64,000 bases of DNA. Origin: Croceivirga sp009797885. Lineage in GTDB: Bacteria; Bacteroidota; Bacteroidia; Flavobacteriales; Flavobacteriaceae. The notes beneath the pieces are model-generated. The model did no database searches. It saw only the letters and a list, made by a program, of their open reading frames with translations, and was not told the origin of the DNA. The translations under genes were made by a program, and so were the position numbers. The stretch lies in assembly GCA_045866215.1 (NCBI GenBank), contig AP035880.1, positions 2,046,001 through 2,110,000 of the forward strand. Reading direction: 5' to 3'. Shown one piece after another: positions 18,120 to 26,717 of this stretch; positions within the stretch are counted from its first letter, which is position 1; each line of letters begins with the position of its first letter.

Positions 18120-18136
18120 ATGGATTTTAAATCCAT
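18120..18136. promoter_or_regulatory. Palindrome in the divergent promoter region
   Basis: ATGGATTTTAAATCCAT has perfect 8-base arms (ATGGATTT, AAATCCAT) around one T. It lies between the polyprenyl synthase start (18031, minus) and the ECF sigma start (18176, plus). A shared operator is plausible; the binding protein is unknown. Confidence 0.45.
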
Positions 18137-18175
18137 CGTCTTTATAGTTGAATAAGGGCATAAAAATGCTAACGG

Positions 18176-18712
18176 ATGAGTCCGAAAAACAATAGCCAAC
18201 TAAAAATATCGGCATTTTTCGCAGAAGAGTACCATGCACTAAAAGGGTATGTTACCTCTAAAATTGATGATACTGCCGATAGGGATGCCGAGGATATACT
18301 CCAAGATGTGGCCCTTAGGATATTCTCCAGACCGGAAAGTGCGCTGCCCATAAACAACATTCCCGGTTTTGTGTACAGCGCAATTAAGAACAGAATAATA
18401 GACACTATGCGGACAAAAAAGGAGAAACGCTACGAGGAAAGTGATTTGGACCACCTTTGGACGGAATTTGCGGACTTGTTTTACGGAACGGAAGATTTTC
18501 CTTATCCAACACATGTCATCAATAAATTAAAGACGGCCATCATGGAATTAAAACCCCCATATCGGGACATTATTCTTGCTGTTGACTTTGAGGGCTATTC
18601 CTATAAGGAGATTTCAGCGGAAACGGGGATTCCCGAAGGTACTTTAATGTCCAGAAGGCATAGGGCCATGTCCCTCCTCTTAAAGAAACTGGAACACAAC
18701 ATAACTTCATAA
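18176..18712 (+). CDS. ECF RNA polymerase sigma-70 factor
   Basis: 178 residues. Region 2 reads ISAFFAEEYHALKGYVTSKI with DAEDILQDVALRIFSR and IPGFVYSAIKNRIIDTMRTK. Region 4 reads AIMELKPPYRDIILAVDFEG with YSYKEISAETGIPEGTLMSR. It is followed after 12 bases by a small membrane protein and no FecR-like gene, so the usual surface-signalling circuit does not apply. The downstream membrane protein could be an anti-sigma or sensing partner. The AGPs it reads are unknown, but the co-transcribed partner and palindromic promoter region suggest a self-contained regulatory unit. Confidence 0.9.
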   Translation: MSPKNNSQLKISAFFAEEYHALKGYVTSKIDDTADRDAEDILQDVALRIFSRPESALPINNIPGFVYSAIKNRIIDTMRTKKEKRYEESDLDHLWTEFADLFYGTEDFPYPTHVINKLKTAIMELKPPYRDIILAVDFEGYSYKEISAETGIPEGTLMSRRHRAMSLLLKKLEHNITS

Positions 18713-18724
18713 AAAATAAAGATC

Positions 18725-19147
18725 ATGGATTACAAAAATGAATTGGAACAAAAGATAGAACATAAGGTAACCGATTATGTGGCCAAGGGTTTTAAAATCT
18801 TCTTTTTTGCCCTGTTTATGGTAGGATTGCTTTTCCTTATCGGTTATGTCGTAATGCTATTATGGAACTGGTTGATGCCAGAACTATTTGGATTAGCGAC
18901 CATTACTTACTGGCAGGCCATGGGCGTCCTAATACTGGCCAAAATCATTTTTGGTTTTGGCGGGGGAAATGGCCCGGGAAAGAAATACAAAAGAAAATGG
19001 AAATCCCAGCGAACCCCAAAGTCCTGTGGTCCGCTCCGAAAGGACTTTTCAGAATGGAAATACTACGATAGGTTTTGGAAAGAAGAAGGGGAGTCCGCCT
19101 TTAAGGCCTACGTAGAAAAACAGAGAAACCATGGAGAAAAAGAATAA
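18725..19147 (+). CDS. Small two-helix membrane protein, partner of ECF sigma
   Basis: 140 residues. An amphipathic N-terminus (LEQKIEHKVTDYVAKGFKIF) leads into a helix FFFALFMVGLLFLIGYVVML and a second one around YWQAMGVLILAKIIFGFGGG. The C-terminal half is basic and Trp/Tyr-rich (KYKRKWKSQRTPKSCGP, DFSEWKYYDRFWKEEGESAF) and is likely cytoplasmic. No named family is recognised. It lies 12 bases after the ECF sigma gene, so a membrane-bound partner or anti-sigma role is a reasonable guess. Confidence 0.7.
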   Translation: MDYKNELEQKIEHKVTDYVAKGFKIFFFALFMVGLLFLIGYVVMLLWNWLMPELFGLATITYWQAMGVLILAKIIFGFGGGNGPGKKYKRKWKSQRTPKSCGPLRKDFSEWKYYDRFWKEEGESAFKAYVEKQRNHGEKE

Positions 19148-19185
19148 CCGTATCCATGTTAGGCGTAGGTCACCCAGATTCAGCG

Positions 19186-19213
19186 GTTTTTTTACCATTT
19201 CAGGTAAAAAAAC
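19186..19213. terminator. Hairpin with T-rich stem after the sigma/membrane protein pair
   Basis: GTTTTTTTACC (19186-19196) pairs perfectly with GGTAAAAAAAC (19203-19213) around a 6-base loop. The stem is AT-rich and there is no further T run, so termination efficiency is uncertain. It lies 40 bases after the stop of the membrane protein. Confidence 0.45.
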
Positions 19214-19303
19214 AGCAACTCGGTCCAATTTCATCCTATTCCTACGTCATTATAAACAAGGTTTGTAGAAAATCAGGAACTCGTTAAATAAATGTAAAAC
19301 TTT

Positions 19304-19331
19304 GGAAACTTTTTTTGTTTTTACAGTTTCC
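19304..19331 (+). promoter_or_regulatory. Inverted repeat over the TetR-efflux promoter
   Basis: GGAAACT (19304-19310) and AGTTTCC (19325-19331) form a perfect inverted repeat with a 14-base spacer. It covers the -33 region of the predicted promoter and would suit autorepression by the TetR-type regulator encoded next. Confidence 0.5.
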
Positions 19332-19343
19332 AGTTTAGTTTTG
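19314..19343 (+). promoter_or_regulatory. Promoter of the TetR/TolC/RND operon
   Basis: TAGTTTTG (19336-19343) is a perfect TAnnTTTG -7 element, and TTTG (19314-19317) lies 18 bases upstream as a -33 element. The ATG of the TetR gene is only 9 bases after the -7 element, so the leader would be very short. Confidence 0.6.
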
Positions 19344-19352
19344 GTCCCTCAA

Positions 19353-19958
19353 ATGAGAAACGACATTTTAAATAAGGCGACCGATCTTTTTTTAAACTAC
19401 GGGTTTAAAAGTGTGACCATGGATGATTTGGCCCAGGAAATGGGGATATCCAAAAAGACCATTTACAGTCATTTTGAAAATAAGACCAAGTTGGTTGAAG
19501 AGGCCACAATGAACCTTTTTTGGGAAATATCAAATGGAATAGACCATATCATTGCGCTAAAGAAAAACCCCATCGAAGAGTTATATGAAATCAAAAAATT
19601 CGTAATGGTCCGTTTAAAGGATGAGAAGGCCTCCACACTTTACCAGTTACAGAAATACTATCCCAGACTCTTTGAGACCTTAAAGAAAAAGGAGATTGAC
19701 GTAATGCAGGACTGTTTGGTCGATAACATTAGAAGGGGAATGGAGATTGGTATTTACCGGGAGAACTTAAATGTGCAGTTTGTTGCCCGTATTTATTTTT
19801 CCGGTGCCATAAGTCTAAGTGACCACGATCTTTTTCCGATTTCCCTATTCAATAAAGTTGAACTGGAAGACTACTTTCTGGAATATCATCTAAGGGGGAT
19901 CGTCACCCCAAAAGGACGAAAAATATTGAACGAAATCATCAATTCAAATCAAGAATAA
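19353..19958 (+). CDS. TetR/AcrR family transcriptional regulator
   Basis: 201 residues from ATG 19353. An in-frame TTG at 19302 would add a hydrophobic leader and lies upstream of the predicted promoter, so it is rejected. The N-terminal helix-turn-helix is clear: DILNKATDLFLNYGFKSVTM, DDLAQEMGISKKTIYSHFEN. The rest is an all-helical ligand domain of normal length. It is first in an operon with a TolC-like channel, an adaptor and an RND pump (the stop codon and the next ATG abut), so it probably represses efflux until an inducer binds. The inverted repeat at 19304-19331 is its likely operator. Confidence 0.92.
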   Translation: MRNDILNKATDLFLNYGFKSVTMDDLAQEMGISKKTIYSHFENKTKLVEEATMNLFWEISNGIDHIIALKKNPIEELYEIKKFVMVRLKDEKASTLYQLQKYYPRLFETLKKKEIDVMQDCLVDNIRRGMEIGIYRENLNVQFVARIYFSGAISLSDHDLFPISLFNKVELEDYFLEYHLRGIVTPKGRKILNEIINSNQE

Positions 19959-21299
19959 ATGCGAACGATCATCAAACTAAGTATAGTACTATTGTTTTGG
20001 TCCGTACCACTAAGTGCACAGGAAACCAAAACCTCATTCTCTTTGGATGAGGCCATAGCCTATGCGCTGGAACACAACTACCAATCCATTAATGCCAGTA
20101 GGGATTTGGTGGACGCCCAAAAACAAAAATGGGAGACCATCGCCTCCGGATTGCCACAAATTGATGGAAGCGTGTCCTACCAAAACCAAATAAAACAGCA
20201 GTTGGCACAGATTCCAGGGGATCTTGTCCCGGGTGCAGAGCCAGGAACCTTTATAGAGGTCGCCTTCGGTCAGCCGCAGACAGCCATTGCATCTGCCACC
20301 TTGACCCAGCAAATCTTTGATGGCTCCTATATTGTAGGTGTACAGGCCACCAAGGCCTTCATCCAATTTAGCAAGAACAACAAGGAAAAAACCGATTTGG
20401 ACGTCACACAATCCGTGGTAGAAGCCTATGGTAACGTATTGCTGGCCCAAGAGAGCGTGGCCATCTTTGAAAAGAACACGGCCACCTTGGAGAAAAACCT
20501 TTATGAGACCAAAAAGATTTTTGAAAACGGCTTGGGGGATGAAGAGAGCGTGGACCAGTTGCAGATTACCCTTTCCTCCGTGGACAACCAATTAAAGAAT
20601 GCAAGGCGATTGGAAAAGATTACCTTACAGATGCTCAACCTTATGATGGGCATACCTTTGGACAATCCTACCCAACTGACCGAAAATCTGGATGCCCTTA
20701 CGCAAAGGAAAATAGATTACGGCCTTTTGGATACCCAGCTTGTAATGGAAGAAAACATAGACTACAAGACGGTCTTTAACCTTAATGAGCAACGATTCTT
20801 TGAGTTAAAATTGGCGAAAAGTAGGGCGCTGCCCACCTTAAACGCTTTTATAAACTATGGAGGGAACTCCTTTAGCGACCAATTCAACTTTCTAAGTCAG
20901 GGCCAACAATGGTTCGGCTTCTCCACCTTTGGGGTAGATTTGAACATTCCCATTTTTAGTTCTTTGGGAAGAAGTGCCAGTACCCAGCGGGCCAAAATTG
21001 CCTATGAAAAAGCAAAGACCCAGCTTACGGAAACCCAGGAACAAGTAAGGTTGCAATTGGAAAATGCCAAAAGCGATTACATTCTGGCCATAGAGGAATA
21101 CCAGACCTCCAAGGATAATTTGGAGCTGGCGGAACGGATTGAAAACAAAAACCAGATAAAATATTCCGAAGGTCTGGCCACCAGTTTTGAACTGCGCCAA
21201 GCACAGACCCAATTATACGATACCCAACAAGAATACCTGCAGTCCATGGTAGATGTGATCAACCGCAAGACTGATTTGGAAATTATTTTAAACAAATAA
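19959..21299 (+). CDS. TolC family outer-membrane efflux channel
   Basis: 446 residues with a signal peptide (LSIVLLFWSVPLSAQ) and the two-repeat helical layout of outer-membrane efflux proteins: SLDEAIAYALEHNYQSINAS at the start of the first repeat and FFELKLAKSRALPTLNAFIN at the start of the second, with long coiled-coil helices (QTQLYDTQQEYLQSMVDVIN) at the end. It forms the trimeric exit duct for the pump encoded downstream. ATG directly follows the TetR stop (TAAATG), which indicates tight co-transcription. Confidence 0.94.
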   Translation: MRTIIKLSIVLLFWSVPLSAQETKTSFSLDEAIAYALEHNYQSINASRDLVDAQKQKWETIASGLPQIDGSVSYQNQIKQQLAQIPGDLVPGAEPGTFIEVAFGQPQTAIASATLTQQIFDGSYIVGVQATKAFIQFSKNNKEKTDLDVTQSVVEAYGNVLLAQESVAIFEKNTATLEKNLYETKKIFENGLGDEESVDQLQITLSSVDNQLKNARRLEKITLQMLNLMMGIPLDNPTQLTENLDALTQRKIDYGLLDTQLVMEENIDYKTVFNLNEQRFFELKLAKSRALPTLNAFINYGGNSFSDQFNFLSQGQQWFGFSTFGVDLNIPIFSSLGRSASTQRAKIAYEKAKTQLTETQEQVRLQLENAKSDYILAIEEYQTSKDNLELAERIENKNQIKYSEGLATSFELRQAQTQLYDTQQEYLQSMVDVINRKTDLEIILNK

Positions 21300-21310
21300 A
21301 ATCAATCAAA

Positions 21311-22501
21311 ATGAGAAAAATTGTTTTACTTATACTTACGGCATTGGTCATCATCTCTTGTGGTGGTGGAAGCTCCAGCTCGGTTGAAGACGTGCTAGGT
21401 AAGGATGTCAAGACGATTCGGGCAAAGAGAACCGAGGTAGAGACCCAACTCAAGGCGTTGGAAAACCAAATTGCCCTGTTGGATTCTGCCATAGCCGCCA
21501 AAGATGACAACGCCAAACTGCCTTTGGTAACCACTTTTGAAGCCAAAGAACAGCGGTTTAATCATTTTCTGGAACTGCAGGGCGATGTAACTACCAAGCA
21601 AAATGTACTTATTTATCCGGAAATGTCCGGGACCTTACAACGTGTTTACGTAAAGGAGGGACAAAAAGTAGGCAAGGGACAGTTGTTGGCCACTATTGAT
21701 GATGGAGGACTATTCAGCCAATTGGCACAAATGAAAACCCAATTGGATTTGGCCAAGACCACTTTTGACCGTCAAAAAAGGTTATGGGATCAAAATATTG
21801 GTTCCGAAATTCAATATCTGGAAGCAAAAACCCTGTATGAGGCCCAAGAAAGTGCCGTCGCACAAATGCAAAGTCAGGTGGACAAATCCAGTATACGGGC
21901 GCCCTTCTCCGGCATTATTGATGATGTGATCAAAGACCAAGGTACCGTGGTCGCTCCTGGACCAGGTTCGGAGGTGTTCCGTATCGTAAACCTTTCCAAT
22001 ATGTACATCAAAGTTGAGGTGCCGGAAAGTCACCTCCCTAATGTTACCCCGGGCAAAGAGGCCAAAGTATACTTCCCCGTTTTGGGAGATAGTGTCATCA
22101 CCAAAATTCGCCAAACGGGAAATTTCATTAATCCCGCTAATAGGGCCTTTACGGTGGAAATCCCTGTTCCCGGTAAGGATGGCAAGGTAAAACCCAATCT
22201 AACCGCCAAGGTTATGATCAATGATTACACCAATGAAAAGGCGATTCTTATTCCGCAAAGTATAGTATCGGAAAATGCCGAGGGTGAACAATATGTATAC
22301 CTAATTGCTGCAGATTCCTCAAGTTCGGAGTCCGTGGCCAAAAAGACCATTATAACCACAGGGAAGACCCAAGGGGATTATGTGGAAGTCCTATCCGGGA
22401 TTAATAATGGAGATGGTATTATTGATGAAGGGGCACGAAGTATTAGGGATGGCCAAAAAGTGAAAATACACTCCAACGGTTTAGGATTAACAACCAATTA
22501 A
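21311..22501 (+). CDS. RND efflux periplasmic adaptor lipoprotein (MFP/HlyD family)
   Basis: 396 residues with a lipoprotein signal (LLILTALVIISCGGGSSSS). A coiled-coil stretch comes first (EVETQLKALENQIALLDSAI), then the biotinyl-lipoyl half (VYVKEGQKVGKGQLLATIDD), an alpha-hairpin (LAQMKTQLDLAKTTFDRQKR), the second lipoyl half (IRAPFSGIIDDVIKDQGTVV), a beta-barrel (VEVPESHLPNVTPGKEAKVY) and the membrane-proximal domain. It joins the TolC-like channel to the RND pump. The extra coiled coil before the lipoyl domain is seen in many Bacteroidota adaptors. Confidence 0.94.
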   Translation: MRKIVLLILTALVIISCGGGSSSSVEDVLGKDVKTIRAKRTEVETQLKALENQIALLDSAIAAKDDNAKLPLVTTFEAKEQRFNHFLELQGDVTTKQNVLIYPEMSGTLQRVYVKEGQKVGKGQLLATIDDGGLFSQLAQMKTQLDLAKTTFDRQKRLWDQNIGSEIQYLEAKTLYEAQESAVAQMQSQVDKSSIRAPFSGIIDDVIKDQGTVVAPGPGSEVFRIVNLSNMYIKVEVPESHLPNVTPGKEAKVYFPVLGDSVITKIRQTGNFINPANRAFTVEIPVPGKDGKVKPNLTAKVMINDYTNEKAILIPQSIVSENAEGEQYVYLIAADSSSSESVAKKTIITTGKTQGDYVEVLSGINNGDGIIDEGARSIRDGQKVKIHSNGLGLTTN

Positions 22502-22507
22502 AACATC

Positions 22508-25500
22508 ATGGGAAAACAGCAAAAAAGTGTAGATAAAGAATTTAAACTGTCCTCCTGGGCCATTGACAACAAGACTACGATGTATGTTTTGATTGTCTTG
22601 ATTCTATTTCTTGGGGCCTCGGCCTATTTTGGGATGCCAAGGGAGAACTTTCCCGAAATCAAGGAAACCAAGATTTATATCAGTTCCCTTTATCCAGGAA
22701 ACACCGCGGAGGACATTGAAAAGCTCATCACCGACCCTTTGGAGGACGAGTTAAAAACAGTAAGCAATGTAATAGAGATTACTTCCACCTCACAGGAGGA
22801 CTATTCCATAATCGTTGTTGAGTTTGATGAGAACATTTCAGTGGAAGCTGCCCGACAAAAGGTAAAGGACGAAGTGGATACCAAAACATCCGGTGAGGAT
22901 TGGCCCACCTTCAACGACGCTAAGGTAGAACCCAATGTATTTGACCTCAGTCTTTCCGAGGAAATTCCCATCCTTAACATCAATATCTCCGGGGATTATC
23001 CCATAGAAAAACTAAAGGAATACGGTGAATTCCTGGAAGACAGAATTGAAGGTTTACCGGAAATAAAAGAAGTAGATATAAGAGGCGCCCAGGAAAAAGA
23101 GGTTGAGGTAGCGGTGGACATCTATAAAATGATGGCCGCCCAGGTGAGTTTTGATGATATCATCAATAAAATCAGCCAAGAAAACACGACCATTTCCGCG
23201 GGAAATTTGATCACAAGTGGTCAACGACGTACCATTAGGGTCCTTGGTGAGATTCAAAATCCAAATGAACTGGAAGATTTTGTGGTCAAATCAGAGGACA
23301 ACAATCCCATCTATCTTAAGGATATTGCCAAAATCTCCTTTAAGGAGGAAGACAGGACCACCTATGCCCGAGACTTTGGCGCCCCCGTAGTAATGCTGGA
23401 TGTCAAAAAGCGCGCAGGAAAAAACATGGTGGCAGCGGCGGAGGAAATACAGGAAATTGTTAAAAATGCCCAGGATAATTTCTTTCCTCAGGATCTTAAA
23501 GTAACGATTACCAACGATCAGTCTTCAAAGACCATTGGACAAGTTGATGACCTGGTGAACAACATCATCTTTGGAATCATCCTGGTGGTTACCGTTTTAA
23601 TGTTCTTTCTCGGCTTTAAAAATGCACTCTTCGTTGGCTTTGCCATCCCGATGTCCATGTTCATGTCCCTTATGATTTTAAATGCCCTTGGGTATACCAT
23701 GAACACCATGATCTTGTTCGGTTTAATTATGGGACTTGGGATGTTGGTGGATAACGGGATTGTGGTAGTGGAAAATGTCTATCGCCTAATGGATAAAGAG
23801 GGAATGTCAAGAATCCAGGCGGCAAAAAAAGGTATTGGGGAGATTGCCTTTCCCATTATCATTTCCACCGCAACTACCGTTGCGGCCTTTATTCCATTGG
23901 GTTTATGGCCCGGAGTCATGGGACAGTTTATGATTTACTTCCCCGTAACTTTATCCGTAGTCTTGGGATCATCACTCTTTGTGGCCATATTTTTCAATTC
24001 TGTTTTGGTATCACAGTATATGAAAACCGAAGACGATGAAATGCCTTTAAAACAAATTGTCAGGATAACCGGAATCCTTTCCGCCTTTGGTCTCATTATA
24101 TTGATTTTTGGAGGCGGATACCGTGCTTTGGGATCATTGATGATCGTTACGGCCATTTTACTTTGGGGCTATCGCCTTTTCTTAAGGAAATGGACCCATG
24201 GATTCCAAAACAAAGTTTTGCCAAAATGGGAACGTTGGTATGAAAAAACCTTGCGTTACGCCCTTTCTGGAAGAAAACCCATCCTGATAGCCGCGGGCAC
24301 CTTTGTGCTGTTGATCATAGCATTTGTGGGATTTGGTATTTCCGTTGCAAACCAACGTACCAAGGTGGAATTCTTCCCGGACAATACGCCCAACCAGATT
24401 ACGGTTTATATTGAATATCCAGAGGGTACCGATATAGAAAAGACCAATGCCATTACTGCAGATATTGAGAAGCGTGTGTACACTATCATAAACGAGGACG
24501 CTTATCAGGAAGGGGGGTACAATTTCTTAACGGAAAGTGCTGTATCACAAGTAGGGGAAGGTGCTGGAAACCCGATGACGGATGGCGGTTCGTCTGCCGA
24601 AATGCCACACCGTGGAAAGATTACCGCTACCATGCGGGAATACAAATTCCGAGAGGGTGCGGATAGTAATGAACTCCTAAAAAAGATACAGGAAGCACTT
24701 AAGGACGTATATCCAGGAGTTGCGATTTCAGTGGAAAAAGATGCGGTTGGACCGCCATCCGGATACTCCATCAACATTGAATTGGAAGGCGATGATTATA
24801 ACGAGTTGATCAATGTGGCAGAGCGAATGCGAAACTACATTAACTCCAAAAATATCCCAGGGGTGGATGAGCTCAAAATTGATGTGAACAAATCCAAACC
24901 CTCCATGGCGGTCCAGGTAGATCGCAAAAAAGCAGGGGAGTTGGGCGTGCCTACTGGCATGGTAGGACAGCAACTTAGAAATTCCATTTTTGGTGCAAAA
25001 GCGGGAATCTATAAAGAAGATGGGGAGGATTATGATATCTATGTGCGTTTTAATGAGGAAAACCGATACAATACCAGTTCCATTTTTAACCAACGCATCA
25101 CCTTTAGGGACCAGTCTTCAGGTCAAATCAAGGAAGTACCGGTTTCTGCAGTTGCAAAACAGGTAAATACCTCTGGGTTCAGTGCTATAAAACATAGGGA
25201 TACCCGAAGGGTGGTGACCGTTTACTCCGCTTTGGCGCCCGGATTTACGGATGCTGGTGCGGTGGTGAGCAAAATTCAAGATGAGATGACCTCTTTCACG
25301 GAATTGCCCGATACCATTAAAATAGACTACACTGGGCAATTGGAAGAGGAGGCAAAACAAATGGCCTTTTTGATGGGTGCCTTTTTCACTGGATTGGGAT
25401 TGATCTTCTTCATCTTGATATTCCAATTTAATTCGGTCACAAAACCGGCAATCATTATGTTGGCCATCTTCTTAAGCTTAATAGGGGTATTTGGTGGAAT

Positions 25501-26017
25501 TGTATTGACCGGTAGTGCTTTTGTGATTATGATGACCATGATGGGAATCATATCCTTGGCCGGAATCGTTGTGAATAATGGAGTGGTGCTGTTGGATTAT
25601 ACACAGTTGCTGATAGATCGTAAAAAAGTGGCCCTTGGCCTCAATGAAGAGGATATGTTGGAGCCCCATGACTTTTATGAGGCCGTAGTAAAAGGAGGAA
25701 AAGCAAGATTACGTCCTGTATTGCTTACTGCCATTACCACCATTCTTGGATTAATTCCGCTGGCAACCGGTTTTAACATCAACTTTTTTACCTTGCTCAG
25801 TGAGTTCAATCCACAAATCTATTTTGGCGGTGACAATGTTATCTTTTGGGGTCCCTTGGCCTGGACGGTAATCTATGGTCTTATTGTGGCCACATTCCTA
25901 ACCTTGGTCGTGGTCCCAATTTTATTCAGTATCGTCTACAAAGTAAAGATCCGCATCAAAAGGAACAGGATACAAAAAGTAGAGAAGAAAAAAGAAGAGT
26001 TGGGCATGGCGGCATAA
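22508..26017 (+). CDS. RND family efflux pump permease
   Basis: 1169 residues with the AcrB-type plan: TM1 near residue 25-45, a first large periplasmic loop (SSLYPGNTAEDIEKLITDPL), TM2-6, TM7, a second loop, TM8-12. The TM4 motif reads GLGMLVDNGIVVVENVYRLM, with DN where classical hydrophobe pumps have DD; one proton-relay acid is therefore kept and one replaced by Asn, as in many Bacteroidota RND proteins. The TM6 and TM11-12 region has GIVVNNGVVLLDYTQLLI and RLRPVLLTAITTILGLIPLA. Substrate is unknown: drugs, bile-like detergents or metals are possible. It ends the TetR/TolC/adaptor operon and is followed by a strong terminator. Confidence 0.95.
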   Translation: MGKQQKSVDKEFKLSSWAIDNKTTMYVLIVLILFLGASAYFGMPRENFPEIKETKIYISSLYPGNTAEDIEKLITDPLEDELKTVSNVIEITSTSQEDYSIIVVEFDENISVEAARQKVKDEVDTKTSGEDWPTFNDAKVEPNVFDLSLSEEIPILNINISGDYPIEKLKEYGEFLEDRIEGLPEIKEVDIRGAQEKEVEVAVDIYKMMAAQVSFDDIINKISQENTTISAGNLITSGQRRTIRVLGEIQNPNELEDFVVKSEDNNPIYLKDIAKISFKEEDRTTYARDFGAPVVMLDVKKRAGKNMVAAAEEIQEIVKNAQDNFFPQDLKVTITNDQSSKTIGQVDDLVNNIIFGIILVVTVLMFFLGFKNALFVGFAIPMSMFMSLMILNALGYTMNTMILFGLIMGLGMLVDNGIVVVENVYRLMDKEGMSRIQAAKKGIGEIAFPIIISTATTVAAFIPLGLWPGVMGQFMIYFPVTLSVVLGSSLFVAIFFNSVLVSQYMKTEDDEMPLKQIVRITGILSAFGLIILIFGGGYRALGSLMIVTAILLWGYRLFLRKWTHGFQNKVLPKWERWYEKTLRYALSGRKPILIAAGTFVLLIIAFVGFGISVANQRTKVEFFPDNTPNQITVYIEYPEGTDIEKTNAITADIEKRVYTIINEDAYQEGGYNFLTESAVSQVGEGAGNPMTDGGSSAEMPHRGKITATMREYKFREGADSNELLKKIQEALKDVYPGVAISVEKDAVGPPSGYSINIELEGDDYNELINVAERMRNYINSKNIPGVDELKIDVNKSKPSMAVQVDRKKAGELGVPTGMVGQQLRNSIFGAKAGIYKEDGEDYDIYVRFNEENRYNTSSIFNQRITFRDQSSGQIKEVPVSAVAKQVNTSGFSAIKHRDTRRVVTVYSALAPGFTDAGAVVSKIQDEMTSFTELPDTIKIDYTGQLEEEAKQMAFLMGAFFTGLGLIFFILIFQFNSVTKPAIIMLAIFLSLIGVFGGIVLTGSAFVIMMTMMGIISLAGIVVNNGVVLLDYTQLLIDRKKVALGLNEEDMLEPHDFYEAVVKGGKARLRPVLLTAITTILGLIPLATGFNINFFTLLSEFNPQIYFGGDNVIFWGPLAWTVIYGLIVATFLTLVVVPILFSIVYKVKIRIKRNRIQKVEKKKEELGMAA

Positions 26018-26035
26018 CCCTTCAAAGCAGGTATA

Positions 26036-26069
26036 AAAAAAGCCCCGGCATTTTGTCCGGGGCTTTTTT
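26036..26069. terminator. Strong bidirectional intrinsic terminator
   Basis: AAAAAAGCCCCGG pairs with CCGGGGCTTTTTT around an 8-base loop. A and T runs flank both sides, so it can end the RND operon on the plus strand and the convergent gene at 26085 on the minus strand. Confidence 0.9.
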
Positions 26070-26084
26070 AATTCATTACGTTAA

Positions 26085-26435
26085 CTATAATTGTACCGAA
26101 ACCACTTCTGACTGGTTCCAATTCTTTACAGAGGCAATCCGATTGTTCTCAAAATCCACCTCCCTTAGAATTTCGCCTTCCCAGAAAAACCATTTTCCTT
26201 CCCTTTTGCCATCCACATATTTCCCAGAGGCAATTTTTTTACCTTTTACATCGTACATGAACCATTGTCCGTGTAATTTACCTTTTAACAGATATCCTGT
26301 TTGTGCTATTTCACCATTTTCATGAAAATATGTAGCTTTTACCATTTTCCCCACTTTTTCCAAAGTCGGTTTGGTATTTTGCGCGTACATACCAACCGAA
26401 AACATAACCGCAAGAATCAATAATACTTTCTTCAT
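26085..26435 (-). CDS. Exported MORN-repeat-like small protein
   Basis: 116 residues from ATG 26435 (MKKVLLILAVMFSVGMYAQ, a signal peptide). An upstream in-frame start adds 14 residues before the signal and lies beyond the promoter, so it is rejected. The mature part repeats short YHENGEIAQTGYLLKGKLHG, YDVKGKKIASGKYVDGKREG units, typical of MORN/YwqK-type repeats in Bacteroidota. Function is unknown; such proteins are sometimes linked to membrane or surface attachment. It shares the terminator of the efflux operon. Confidence 0.8.
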   Translation of the reverse strand: MKKVLLILAVMFSVGMYAQNTKPTLEKVGKMVKATYFHENGEIAQTGYLLKGKLHGQWFMYDVKGKKIASGKYVDGKREGKWFFWEGEILREVDFENNRIASVKNWNQSEVVSVQL

Positions 26436-26476
26436 AATATATGGGTTTGTTATTTCTGTCTTTAACATTAACGACA

Positions 26477-26484
26477 CAAAGATA
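26477..26484 (-). promoter_or_regulatory. -7 element of the MORN-repeat gene
   Basis: On the minus strand TATCTTTG is a perfect TAnnTTTG match about 41 bases before the ATG at 26435. A -33 element is not clear. Confidence 0.5.
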
Positions 26485-26653
26485 CAAATTATTTTACTTT
26501 TAATTCATTTTAAAGTAACTATTTGTTTACATTAAATTTACATTAAACAGATAAATATCTGTTTTATAGTTAGTTGAGTTTTTTCAAGAAAAACTGTAAA
26601 AATTTATATTCTGTACAAACGGTCAAAAAAACCGTATAAACGGTACTTTAAAA

Positions 26654-26675
26654 GCTGGGCAAAAAATGTCCCAGC
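26654..26675 (+). promoter_or_regulatory. Inverted repeat upstream of aspS promoter
   Basis: GCTGGG (26654-26659) and CCCAGC (26670-26675) form a perfect inverted repeat just upstream of the -7 element, in the place where a -33 box would be expected. It may be an operator or chance. Confidence 0.35.
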
Positions 26676-26690
26676 AAAAATGGAACTCAC

Positions 26691-26698
26691 TAAATTTG
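26691..26698 (+). promoter_or_regulatory. -7 element of aspS
   Basis: TAAATTTG is a perfect TAnnTTTG match 19 bases before the aspS ATG at 26718, implying a leader of about 12-15 bases. Confidence 0.55.
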
Positions 26699-26717
26699 CC
26701 GTTCAAAATGCATATCC

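Noticed and set aside
20034..20591. Minus-strand ORF of 185 residues inside the TolC-like gene
   Set aside because: Antisense shadow; the plus frame is a complete TolC-family protein in an operon.
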